11,778 bases of DNA from contig CAXTJP010000080.1 of the NCBI GenBank assembly GCA_964244615.1, positions 1 through 11,778 on the forward strand, read 5' to 3'. Shown one piece after another: positions 1 through 6,004 of this stretch; the stretch's first letter is position 1, and every line of letters starts with the position of its first letter. This DNA is from BOG-908 sp964244615 (GTDB taxonomy: Bacteria; Pseudomonadota; Alphaproteobacteria; Acetobacterales; Acetobacteraceae). Made by a program: the position numbers and the translations under genes. Under the pieces are notes generated by a model that was given only the letters and a program-made list of their open reading frames with translations, had not been told where the DNA came from and did not search any database.

Positions 1-1588
1 GCGCCGCCTCGGCACGCGGCGGACGGGCGCGCTCGACCAGCAGCGCGCGGTAGTCGTCCATGTCGCCGTCGTAGGAATTGACCGTGCCGCCGCCCACCAG
101 CCACAGGCGGTCGGCCACCAGCTCGACCAGGTCGGGGTCGTGGGTGATCAGCAGCACCGCCCCTTCGTACTCGCCGAGCGCCCGCACCAGCGCGTCGCGC
201 GCGTCGATGTCGAGGTGGTTGGTGGGCTCGTCCAGGATCAGCAGCTGCGGCGCCTCACGCGTCGCCAGCGCCAGCAGCAGGCGGGCGCGTTCGCCGCCGG
301 ACAGGTTCTTCGTCGGCGTCTCGGCCCGGTCGGCGTCCAGGCCGAAGCGGGCGAGCTGCGCGCGCACCTGCGTGGGCGCGGCGGCGGGCAGCGCGCGGGC
401 CATGTGGGCGACCGGCGTCTCGTCGGCCGACAGCTCCGCCTCCTGGTGCTGTGCGAAGTAGCCGACGCGCAGCTTGCCCGAGCGACGCACCTCGCCGCCG
501 ATCGGGTCGAGGCGGCCGGCGACCAGCTTGGCGAAGGTGGATTTGCCGTTGCCGTTCGCGCCGAGCAGGGCGATGCGGTCGTCCATGTCCACGCTCAGCG
601 ACAGGCCGCGCAGCACCGGCACCCCGTCATAGCCGACGCTGACCCGGTCCAGCGCCAGGATCGGCGGCGCCAGCTTCTGCGGTTCGGGGAAGCTGAACCG
701 GGTCGGCGCCGCCTCGATGACGGTGTCGATGACCGGCAGCCGTTCCAGCGCCTTGATGCGCGCCTGCGCCTGGCGCGCCTTGGTGGCGCTGGCGCGGAAA
801 CGGTCGACGAATTTCTGCATGTGCGCGCGCTGGGCGGCGATGCGTTCGGCGGCCCGGCCAAGCTGCATCGCCTGCTCGGTGCGTATGCGCAGGAACTCGG
901 TGTAGCCGCCCGGGGTCAGGCTGAGCTTCTGGCGATCCAGGTGGGCGATGCTGTCCACCGCCCGGTCCAACAGGCCGCGGTCGTGGCTGACGACCAGCGC
1001 CGCGCCGGGGAAGCGCGCGAGCCAGGTTTCCAGCCAGAGCGTCGCTTCGAGGTCGAGATGGTTGGTGGGCTCGTCCAGCAGCAGCAGGTCGGGGGCGGCG
1101 AACAGGGCGGTGGCCAAGGCGACGCGCATGCGCCAGCCGCCGGAGAAGCTGTCGACCGGGCGGGCCTGCGCCGCCGCGTCGAAGCCGAGCCCGGCGAGAA
1201 TGGCGGCCGCGCGCGCGGGTGCGGCGTCGGCGCCGATGGTGCGCAGGCGCTCATGGATGTCGGCCAGGCGCGCGGGGTCGGGCGCGCCCAGCTCGCGCAG
1301 CAAGGCCAGCCGCTCGGGGTCACCCTCCAGCACGGTCTCCAGCAGCGATTGCGCGCCCGATGGTGCCGTCTGCCGCACCTGCGCCATGCGCGCGCGCGCC
1401 GAAAAATGGATGTCGCCGCCGTCGATCGCGAGCTCGCCCGAGATCGCGCGCAGCAGGGTGGACTTGCCGGCACCGTTGCGCCCGACCAGGCCCACGCGGC
1501 GCCCGGCCTCGACCGAAAGGTCGGCCCGATCCAGCAGCGTGCGCCCGGCCATGCGCAGGGTGAGGCTCGAGATGGTAAGGAGGCTCAT
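1..1588 (-). CDS. ABC-F family ATPase, YheS/Uup-like (3' end cut by window edge)
   Basis: This is a cytoplasmic, soluble ABC protein with two nucleotide-binding domains and no membrane segment. ABC-F proteins act on ribosomes (translation factors or antibiotic protection); the exact role here is unknown. Translating from the ATG at 1588 gives 529 residues. Domain 1 has Walker A GRNGAGKST at 36-44, signature FSGGW near 148-152 and Walker B LLLLDEPTNHLD with catalytic D172/E173. A charged linker follows, containing FVDRFRASATKARQAQ, which strongly resembles the YheS linker. Domain 2 has Walker A GANGNGKST at 343-351, signature LSGGE at 429-433 and Walker B DEPTNHLD from 453. Roughly the last 100 residues of a YheS-length protein lie outside the window. 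No strong ribosome binding site precedes the ATG, so the start is less sure than the family. It diverges from ndk across 103 bp. Confidence 0.93.
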   Translation of the reverse strand, partial: MSLLTISSLTLRMAGRTLLDRADLSVEAGRRVGLVGRNGAGKSTLLRAISGELAIDGGDIHFSARARMAQVRQTAPSGAQSLLETVLEGDPERLALLRELGAPDPARLADIHERLRTIGADAAPARAAAILAGLGFDAAAQARPVDSFSGGWRMRVALATALFAAPDLLLLDEPTNHLDLEATLWLETWLARFPGAALVVSHDRGLLDRAVDSIAHLDRQKLSLTPGGYTEFLRIRTEQAMQLGRAAERIAAQRAHMQKFVDRFRASATKARQAQARIKALERLPVIDTVIEAAPTRFSFPEPQKLAPPILALDRVSVGYDGVPVLRGLSLSVDMDDRIALLGANGNGKSTFAKLVAGRLDPIGGEVRRSGKLRVGYFAQHQEAELSADETPVAHMARALPAAAPTQVRAQLARFGLDADRAETPTKNLSGGERARLLLALATREAPQLLILDEPTNHLDIDARDALVRALGEYEGAVLLITHDPDLVELVADRLWLVGGGTVNSYDGDMDDYRALLVERARPPRAEAA

Positions 1589-1629
1589 GCGAGCCAGATA
1601 CCGAAGCGCCGGCTCGCTTGCTACCGGGG

Positions 1630-1658
1630 TTGCACGGGCGGGACGGCCCGTCTATGGC
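1630..1658 (+). promoter_or_regulatory. Possible sigma-70-type promoter for ndk
   Basis: TTGCAC at 1630-1635 and TATGGC at 1653-1658 are separated by 17 bases, which would start transcription about 27 bases before the ndk ATG. Each hexamer matches the consensus at only three or so positions, so this is a weak call made from spacing and location in the 103-bp divergent gap. Confidence 0.25.
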
Positions 1659-1691
1659 GCCGGCACCCTTATGTCTCAGTCAGGATGCACC

Positions 1692-2114
1692 ATGGCCACC
1701 GAGCGCACCTTCTCGATCATCAAGCCGGACGCCACCCGCCGCAACCTGACCGGCCGGATCAACGCCAAGTTCGAGGACGCTGGGCTGCGCATCGTGGCCC
1801 AGCGCCGCGCCATCATCAGCCGCGCGCAGGCGGAGGCGTTCTACGGGGTCCACAAGGAACGCCCGTTCTTCGGCGGCCTGGTCACCTTCATGACGAGCGG
1901 CCCCGTGGTGCTGCAGGTGCTGGAAGGCGAGGACGCCATCGCCGCCAACCGCCGGATCATGGGCGCCACCGACCCGAGCAAGGCCGAGCCCGGCACCATA
2001 CGGGCCGAGTTCGCCGAGGACATCGAAGCCAACTCGGTGCACGGCTCGGACAGTGCAGAGAACGCCGCGGCAGAGATCGCTTTTTTCTTCAAGCCGGAGG
2101 AGATCGTAGGGTAG
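1692..2114 (+). CDS. ndk: Nucleoside diphosphate kinase
   Basis: This enzyme transfers the gamma-phosphate from ATP to NDPs through a phosphohistidine intermediate, balancing (d)NTP pools in the cytoplasm. The 140-residue product has the usual bacterial length. It begins MATERTFSIIKPDA, with the conserved Lys11. It carries the active-site motif NSVHGSD with the phospho-accepting His117, and ends in the family-typical IAFFFKPEEI. The ATG at 1692 is chosen because it gives the canonical N-terminus and has an AGGA about six bases upstream. The same frame is open much further upstream, but that extension is only antisense to the ABC-F gene. The gene diverges from the ABC-F gene. It is followed by A/T-rich hairpin repeats and then dadA on the same strand. 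Confidence 0.97.
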   Translation: MATERTFSIIKPDATRRNLTGRINAKFEDAGLRIVAQRRAIISRAQAEAFYGVHKERPFFGGLVTFMTSGPVVLQVLEGEDAIAANRRIMGATDPSKAEPGTIRAEFAEDIEANSVHGSDSAENAAAEIAFFFKPEEIVG

Positions 2115-2115
2115 C

Positions 2116-2152
2116 AAGCGGATCTTTTTTTGAAAAAAGAGCCAAAAAACTT
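2116..2152 (-). repeat. A/T-rich hairpin repeat, copy A (inverted, degenerate)
   Basis: Read on the minus strand it begins AAGTTTTTTG, identical to the first ten bases of copy B. It then has a short perfect hairpin of 8-bp arms (plus strand TCTTTTTT at 2123-2130 and AAAAAAGA at 2133-2140). An indel and several substitutions separate it from copies B and C. It starts two bases after the ndk stop codon. Its stem is almost all A-T, so it is a poor classical terminator, although it could still affect ndk transcript ends. Confidence 0.7.
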
Positions 2153-2200
2153 CTGTTCCTAAGTCGTGCGTTGCAGGACGCTCCGCGACAGCACGACCGA

Positions 2201-2237
2201 AAGTTTTTTGCTGCTTTTTTTCAAAAAAGCAGACCTT
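2201..2237 (+). repeat. A/T-rich hairpin repeat, copy B
   Basis: It begins AAGTTTTTTG and contains a perfect 10-bp inverted repeat, CTGCTTTTTT (2211-2220) and AAAAAAGCAG (2223-2232), around a TC spacer, followed by ACCTT. It aligns without gaps to copy C over 37 bases with five differences. It ends just before the dadA ribosome binding site. Copies A and B face each other, so AAGTTTTTTG at 2201-2210 is the inverted match of 2143-2152. Between them lies a further 7-bp inverted repeat, GTCGTGC (2163-2169) and GCACGAC (2191-2197). Confidence 0.85.
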
Positions 2238-2243
2238 GCCTTT

Positions 2244-2248
2244 AGGAG
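2244..2248 (+). promoter_or_regulatory. Ribosome binding site that fixes the dadA TTG start
   Basis: AGGAG lies seven bases before the TTG at 2256. It decides for the TTG over an ATG at 2166, which would put the A/T-rich repeat inside the protein as a phenylalanine/lysine-rich leader not found in DadA. Confidence 0.85.
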
Positions 2249-2255
2249 CCGAGCG

Positions 2256-3509
2256 TTGAAGATTCTGGTCCTCGGCAGCGGCGTCGTCGGTGTCACCTCG
2301 GCCTGGTACCTGGCCCAGGCGGGCCACGAGGTCACCGTCGTCGACCGCCAGCCTGCTGCCGGGCTGGAGACGAGTTTCGCCAATGCCGGCCAGGTCTCGC
2401 CCGGCCTGTCCGCCCCCTGGGCCTCGCCCGACACGCCGCGCAAGGCGATGATCTGGCTGATGATGCGGCACCGTCCGCTGGTGTTCTGGCCGGTGCCGGA
2501 CCGTCAGCTGGTGGACTGGGTGACGCGCTTCCTCGGCAACTGCAACGCCGCCGCCTACGCCCGCAACAAGGCGCGCATGGTGCGGCTGGCCGAGTACAGC
2601 CGCGACCGCCTGCGCGACCTGCGCACCACCACGGGCATCACCTACGACGACGGCCAGCGCGGCCTGCTGCAGCTGTTCCGCACGCAGAAGCAGGCGGACC
2701 ATTCGGGCGACGACACCAGCGTGCTCGACCGGCTGGAGGTGCCCTATACCGTGCTGGACCGCGCCGGCTGCATCGCGCAGGAGCCGGCGCTGGCCGGGGT
2801 GGCGGGCAAGTTCGTGGGCGGCCTGCGGCTGCCCGGCGACGAGACCGGCGACGCGCACCTGTTCACCCAGCGTCTGGCGGACCTCGCGGCCTCGGCCGGT
2901 GTGGCGTTCCGCTACGGCACGGCCATCCAGCGCCTGACCGTGGAGGCGGAGCGCATCACCGGGGTCGTGACGGACGCCGGCGTGCTGACCGCCGACAGCT
3001 ACGTGGTGGCGCTCGGCAGCTACTCGCCGGCGCTGCTCAAGGCCGCGGGGGTCGCGCTGCCGGTCTATCCGGTGAAGGGCTACTCGATCACCATGCCGGT
3101 GGCCGACCAGGCCCAGGCGCCGGTCAGCACGGTGATGGACGAGACGTTCAAGGTGGCGATCACCCGGCTCGGCGACCGCATACGCGTCGGCGGCACGGCG
3201 GAGCTGGCGGGCTACAGCAACCGGCTGCGCGAGCCGCGTCGGCGCACGCTGCTGCATTCCGTGGGCGACCTGTTCCCGCGCGGCGCCGACCTGTCGCACG
3301 CGAAGTTCTGGACCGGCCTGCGCCCCATGACCCCCGACGGCCCGCCGGTGATCGGCCCCACCAGGCTCCCGAACCTATGGCTCAACACCGGCCACGGCAC
3401 GCTCGGCTGGACCATGTCCTGCGGCTCGGGCGCGCTGCTGGCCGACTTGATGAGCGGCAGGCGGCCGAACATCGAGCACGAGGACCTGGCGGTGGCGCGC
3501 TACGCCTGA
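2256..3509 (+). CDS. dadA: D-amino acid dehydrogenase, FAD-dependent
   Basis: DadA oxidatively deaminates D-amino acids, mainly D-alanine, to the 2-oxo acid. It feeds electrons to the respiratory chain at the inner face of the cytoplasmic membrane. From the TTG start the product has 417 residues and begins MKILVLGSGVVGVTSAWYLA; GSGVVG at 7-12 is the FAD-binding Rossmann motif. Close similarity to E. coli DadA, as I remember it, runs the whole length. Landmarks are NAGQVSPGLSAPWASP near the N-terminus, KARMVRLAEYSRD, and a C-terminal block from about residue 351 with GLRPMTPDG and WLNTGHGTLGWTM. It ends at DLAVARYA, about a dozen residues short of the E. coli protein. No dadX alanine racemase or Lrp-type regulator is visible next to it. 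Its last 10 bp overlap the convergent histidine-phosphatase gene. Confidence 0.96.
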   Translation: MKILVLGSGVVGVTSAWYLAQAGHEVTVVDRQPAAGLETSFANAGQVSPGLSAPWASPDTPRKAMIWLMMRHRPLVFWPVPDRQLVDWVTRFLGNCNAAAYARNKARMVRLAEYSRDRLRDLRTTTGITYDDGQRGLLQLFRTQKQADHSGDDTSVLDRLEVPYTVLDRAGCIAQEPALAGVAGKFVGGLRLPGDETGDAHLFTQRLADLAASAGVAFRYGTAIQRLTVEAERITGVVTDAGVLTADSYVVALGSYSPALLKAAGVALPVYPVKGYSITMPVADQAQAPVSTVMDETFKVAITRLGDRIRVGGTAELAGYSNRLREPRRRTLLHSVGDLFPRGADLSHAKFWTGLRPMTPDGPPVIGPTRLPNLWLNTGHGTLGWTMSCGSGALLADLMSGRRPNIEHEDLAVARYA

Positions 3510-4093
3510 CCGGGCGGCAGGTTCACCGCCTCCACCAGCACGTCGGTGCCGGACAGCAGGACGACGCTGCGGCCGGCCGGCGAGAGGTCGATGCGCTGCA
3601 TCAGGTCGATCGATACGCCCAGCAGGTAGGCCAGCAGCGCCCGCAGCACGTCCGCGTGGCTGACGAGCACCAGTTCGGCGTCCGGCCAGGCGGCATGCAG
3701 GCGCTGCACCAGCGCGACCACCCGGGCCTGCACCGCCAGCATCGTCTCGCCGCCGCCGGGCGCCAGGCTGCGCAGCCGGTTCCAGGCCTGCCAGTCTCCC
3801 TGCCCGTCCAGGTCGTCGAACGTCTGTCCGGCCCAGGCGCCGAAATCCACCTCGGCCAGCGCCGCCTCGGTCTGCACCGCAAGCCCCAGCCGGGCGGCAA
3901 TGGCGCCGGCGGTCTGCTGCGTGCGGGCCTGCGGGCTGCTGAACAGCGCCGAGATGGCATGGCCAGCCAGGCTGGCGGCGGCAGCCTCAACCTGGCGACT
4001 ACCCTCGGAGCTCAACTCAACCGCAGAACGCCCGGACAAAACATGGCCAAGTGCGGCGGTATGCCCATGCCGAACCAGATGAAAGCGGGTCAA
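3500..4093 (-). CDS. Histidine phosphatase family protein (phosphoglycerate mutase/CobC-like)
   Basis: This is a predicted cytoplasmic phosphatase or mutase of the RHG superfamily. From the TTG at 4093 it has 197 residues and opens MTRFHLVRHGHT, which places the nucleophile His9 in the RHG motif exactly where the family has it. Other expected residues are Arg57 in SSPQARTQQT, the acidic Glu81 in EVDFGAW and the second catalytic His146 in LVLVSHADV. The start is TTG because no ATG or GTG gives a sensible N-terminus; a second TTG six codons upstream is possible. Substrate cannot be told from sequence: alpha-ribazole phosphate, a sugar phosphate or inositol phosphate are all open. It lies downstream of ino1 on the same strand, which makes a role on an inositol phosphate worth considering (inference only). 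Its stop overlaps dadA's 3' end. Confidence 0.88.
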   Translation of the reverse strand: MTRFHLVRHGHTAALGHVLSGRSAVELSSEGSRQVEAAAASLAGHAISALFSSPQARTQQTAGAIAARLGLAVQTEAALAEVDFGAWAGQTFDDLDGQGDWQAWNRLRSLAPGGGETMLAVQARVVALVQRLHAAWPDAELVLVSHADVLRALLAYLLGVSIDLMQRIDLSPAGRSVVLLSGTDVLVEAVNLPPGQA

Positions 4094-4122
4094 GACCCGT
4101 CCAACCCTGCCCAAATAATCAG

Positions 4123-4159
4123 AAGTTCTTTGCTTCTTTCTTTCAAGAAAGAAGACCTT
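4123..4159 (+). repeat. A/T-rich hairpin repeat, copy C
   Basis: It contains a perfect 10-bp inverted repeat, CTTCTTTCTT (4133-4142) and AAGAAAGAAG (4145-4154), with a TC spacer, preceded by AAGTTCTTTG and followed by ACCTT. It aligns base for base with copy B at 2201-2237. Four of the five differences fall as two paired changes on opposite arms, so the stem is kept. It sits in the gap of about 80 bp between ino1 and the phosphatase gene, antisense to both. Confidence 0.85.
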
Positions 4160-4176
4160 TCTTGCTTGGTCGAGCC

Positions 4177-5256
4177 CTACCGCTCCGCCTCGCCACTGAC
4201 GAACGCCTCGGTGCGCCGTTTGGCCTCGGTGTCGGTGAACTGCTCCGGCGGGCTTTTCATGAAGTAGCTCGACGGCCCGGTCAGCGCCCCGCCGATGCCG
4301 CGATCCATGGCGAGCTTCACACAACGCAGGGCGTCGATGACCACGCCGGCCGAGTTGGGCGAGTCCCACACTTCGAGTTTCAGCTCGCAGTTGAGCGGGG
4401 TGTCGCCGAACGTCGTGCCCTCGATTCGTATGTGGCACCATTTGCGGTCTTCCAGCCACGGCACGTAGTCGCTGGGGCCGACATGGGCGTCGGCGTCGGA
4501 CAGGGTCTCGGCCAACTGGCTGGTCACAGCGCGGGTCTTCGACAGCTTCTTCGATTCGAGCCGGTCGCGCTCCAGCATGTTCATGAAATCGGTGTTGCCG
4601 CCGAAATTGAGCTGGTAGGTGCGGTCCACCCGCACCCCGCGGTCGCGGAACAGATTGGCCAGCACGCGGTGCACGATGGTGGCGCCAACCTGGCTCTTGA
4701 TGTCGTCGCCCAGGATCGGCAGCCGATGCGCCTCGAACCGCGCGCGCCAGGCGGGGTCGGAGGCGATGAACACCGGGATGCAGTTGACGAAGCCGCAGCC
4801 GGCCGCCAGGGCCTGCTCGGCGTAGTAGCGCGTCGCCTGCTCCGAGCCGACCGGCAGGTAGGAGACCACGATCTCGGCCCGCGCGTCCCGCAACGCGGCC
4901 GCCACGTCCACCGCCGCCGCCGCCGATTCCTGGACCACCGCGCGCACGTAGCGGCCGAGCCCGTCCAGCGTCGGCCCGCGCTGCACCGTGACGCCGGAGG
5001 GCGGGACTTTCGCGAACACCCTCGTGTTGTTGGGCGGGGCCAGGATCGCGCTGGCGAGGTCCAGGCCGACCTTGCCCTCGGCGATGTCGAACGCCGCCAC
5101 CACCTCGATGTCGCCCACGTGGTAGCCGCCGAGCACCACGTTCATCAGGCCGGGCACCCGGTCGGTCCCGGTGGCATCGGCGTAGAAGCCGACGCCCTGG
5201 ACCAGCGAGGACGCGCAGTTGCCTGCGCCGATGACGGCGACTCGTATCTTGGCCAA
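4177..5256 (-). CDS. ino1: Inositol-3-phosphate synthase (prokaryotic Ino1 type)
   Basis: This NAD-dependent enzyme converts glucose 6-phosphate to 1D-myo-inositol 3-phosphate, the first step to inositol and inositol lipids. From the TTG at 5256 it has 359 residues. An NAD-binding Rossmann motif, VAVIGAGNCASS, lies near 6-17. The conserved core motifs are DDIKSQVGAT from about 184, NFGGNTDFMNMLE from about 217 and RLESKKLSKTRAVTS from about 232. These closely resemble Mycobacterium tuberculosis Ino1 as I remember it, more than the long eukaryotic enzymes. A GTG four codons upstream (5268) is also in frame, but it has no spaced ribosome binding site, whereas AGGGTGG lies eight bases before the TTG. 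It is probably co-transcribed with the downstream histidine phosphatase and diverges from the 66-residue gene. Confidence 0.94.
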   Translation of the reverse strand: MAKIRVAVIGAGNCASSLVQGVGFYADATGTDRVPGLMNVVLGGYHVGDIEVVAAFDIAEGKVGLDLASAILAPPNNTRVFAKVPPSGVTVQRGPTLDGLGRYVRAVVQESAAAAVDVAAALRDARAEIVVSYLPVGSEQATRYYAEQALAAGCGFVNCIPVFIASDPAWRARFEAHRLPILGDDIKSQVGATIVHRVLANLFRDRGVRVDRTYQLNFGGNTDFMNMLERDRLESKKLSKTRAVTSQLAETLSDADAHVGPSDYVPWLEDRKWCHIRIEGTTFGDTPLNCELKLEVWDSPNSAGVVIDALRCVKLAMDRGIGGALTGPSSYFMKSPPEQFTDTEAKRRTEAFVSGEAER

Positions 5257-5264
5257 TGGAAACG

Positions 5265-5271
5265 CCACCCT
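5265..5271 (-). promoter_or_regulatory. Ribosome binding site favouring the ino1 TTG start
   Basis: On the minus strand AGGGTGG ends eight bases before the TTG at 5256. It overlaps the alternative GTG start at 5268, which therefore would have no properly spaced ribosome binding site. The choice between starts changes only four residues. Confidence 0.55.
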
Positions 5272-5330
5272 GCAATTCGCTGTTGCGGCGGCACGCTAGC
5301 CGAAACGTGGCGGGAAGGTAAGAAGCGCCG

Positions 5331-5357
5331 GGAAACCCCGCCCACCCGTCGCCGGTT
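5331..5357 (+). promoter_or_regulatory. Possible EcfG-like (general stress) promoter
   Basis: GGAAAC at 5331-5336 is followed by 18 bases and GTT at 5355-5357, resembling the alphaproteobacterial EcfG pattern GGAAC-N(16-18)-CGTT, but with an extra A in the -35 box and G for C in the -10 box. The predicted start would lie about 25 bases before the 66-residue gene. The mismatches make this a weak call. Confidence 0.2.
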
Positions 5358-5388
5358 GAGGCCTGCGGACCTTGAGCGGAGGACGACC

Positions 5389-5589
5389 ATGAGCACGACC
5401 AAGCCGACCGAAGCGGCCCCGAAGACCGAGCTGCACCTGCCGGACACGACCGAGGAAGCCCGCAACCTGGCGACCGAAGGGCTGGACGCGATGCAGCACG
5501 GCGACAAGGAGGAAGGGAAGTTCCTGATCGACGAGGCACGCCACCTGGACAAGGCGGCGGCCGACGCGGTGGTCGGCAAGAAGGCCTGA
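5389..5589 (+). CDS. Small hydrophilic protein of unknown function
   Basis: I do not recognise this 66-residue protein. The ATG at 5389 has a strong GGAGG six bases upstream (5378-5382), which is good evidence that it is a real gene despite its length. The product is rich in Ala, Glu, Asp, Lys and Thr, has no Cys, and has no signal peptide or membrane segment. Residues 20-60, around EEARNLATEGLDAMQHGDKE, look like two amphipathic helices joined by a short turn, reminiscent of a single TPR-like hairpin. It ends in the basic VVGKKA. It is divergent from ino1 and convergent with the 121-residue gene, across a GC-rich hairpin. A stress-related role would be a guess based only on composition and a possible EcfG-like promoter. 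Confidence 0.75.
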   Translation: MSTTKPTEAAPKTELHLPDTTEEARNLATEGLDAMQHGDKEEGKFLIDEARHLDKAAADAVVGKKA

Positions 5590-5596
5590 ACCCACC

Positions 5597-5639
5597 GGCG
5601 ACCTTGTCCCCCCCCCCCCCGGGACGGGACGAGGTCGCC
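5597..5639 (+). terminator. GC hairpin with a run of 13 C between convergent genes
   Basis: Arms GGCGACCTTGTCCC (5597-5610) and GGGACGAGGTCGCC (5626-5639) pair over 14 bp with one G-T wobble. The loop holds ten C followed by GGGAC. The C run covers 5608-5620. The hairpin starts eight bases after the stop of the 66-residue gene and its last base is the first base of the opposite gene's stop codon, so it is placed as a shared bidirectional terminator. It has no flanking T tract on either side, so it is not a textbook rho-independent terminator. Confidence 0.6.
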
Positions 5640-6004
5640 TAGTCGCCCGGCGTCACGGCTGCCGCGAGCCAGTCACGGGCCTTGTGCAGTTCGTCCCAGG
5701 GTATCGGGCCAAGCGGAAAATGACCGGCCATCACGACGCTGATGATGGCGTTGACGTGCATCAGGCGCGTCCGGGCCGTGTCGGAGGCTCCAGAAGCCCG
5801 CTGGTCGGCGATCAGGCGGTCGCGGAACGCGGAGAGGCACTGCGTGCAATACGAGAACAGTGTCGAATCGGCTTTCGGCTCGCGGGCCAGCACGGCGTCC
5901 AGGTAGCCAAGCGCCTCCTGCCCCGCGCCGTAGCCGGGCAGGAGGCGGGCCGCTTCCAGAACGCCGGACGCTGTTTCACTGGCCACGGCTGGTTCCGCCG
6001 GCAT
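5639..6004 (-). CDS. Protein of unknown function overlapping the 3' end of fdhA
   Basis: I do not recognise this 121-residue protein. It is predicted soluble and mainly helical, with no signal peptide or membrane segment. A CxxC pair lies in YCTQCLSAF near residues 52-60. The C-terminal half carries HVNAIISVVMAGHFPLG and IPWDELHKARDWL, the kind of aromatic/Pro/Trp pattern that suggests a defined fold. The ATG at 6004 lies 29 bp inside the fdhA coding region in another frame, so translation is probably coupled to fdhA; no strong ribosome binding site is visible. This arrangement suggests an FDH-related role such as maturation, stability or subunit assembly, but the sequence does not show which. 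It is not FdhD or FdhE by any motif I can see. Confidence 0.8.
   Translation of the reverse strand: MPAEPAVASETASGVLEAARLLPGYGAGQEALGYLDAVLAREPKADSTLFSYCTQCLSAFRDRLIADQRASGASDTARTRLMHVNAIISVVMAGHFPLGPIPWDELHKARDWLAAAVTPGD

Noticed and set aside
2116..2152. Classical rho-independent terminator for ndk
   Set aside because: The stem is almost entirely A-T and no GC-rich stem precedes a T run; it is better described as a copy of the hairpin repeat.
140..2245. 701-codon open frame on the plus strand opposite the ABC-F gene and running through ndk
   Set aside because: It is a high-GC shadow: the minus strand encodes a complete two-domain ABC-F ATPase and the Ndk frame is different. Its product is a low-complexity Arg/Ala/Gly-rich sequence.
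2166..2255. N-terminal extension of DadA from the ATG at 2166
   Set aside because: It would translate the hairpin repeat into a Phe/Lys-rich leader; the TTG at 2256 has a well-spaced AGGAG and gives the canonical DadA N-terminus.
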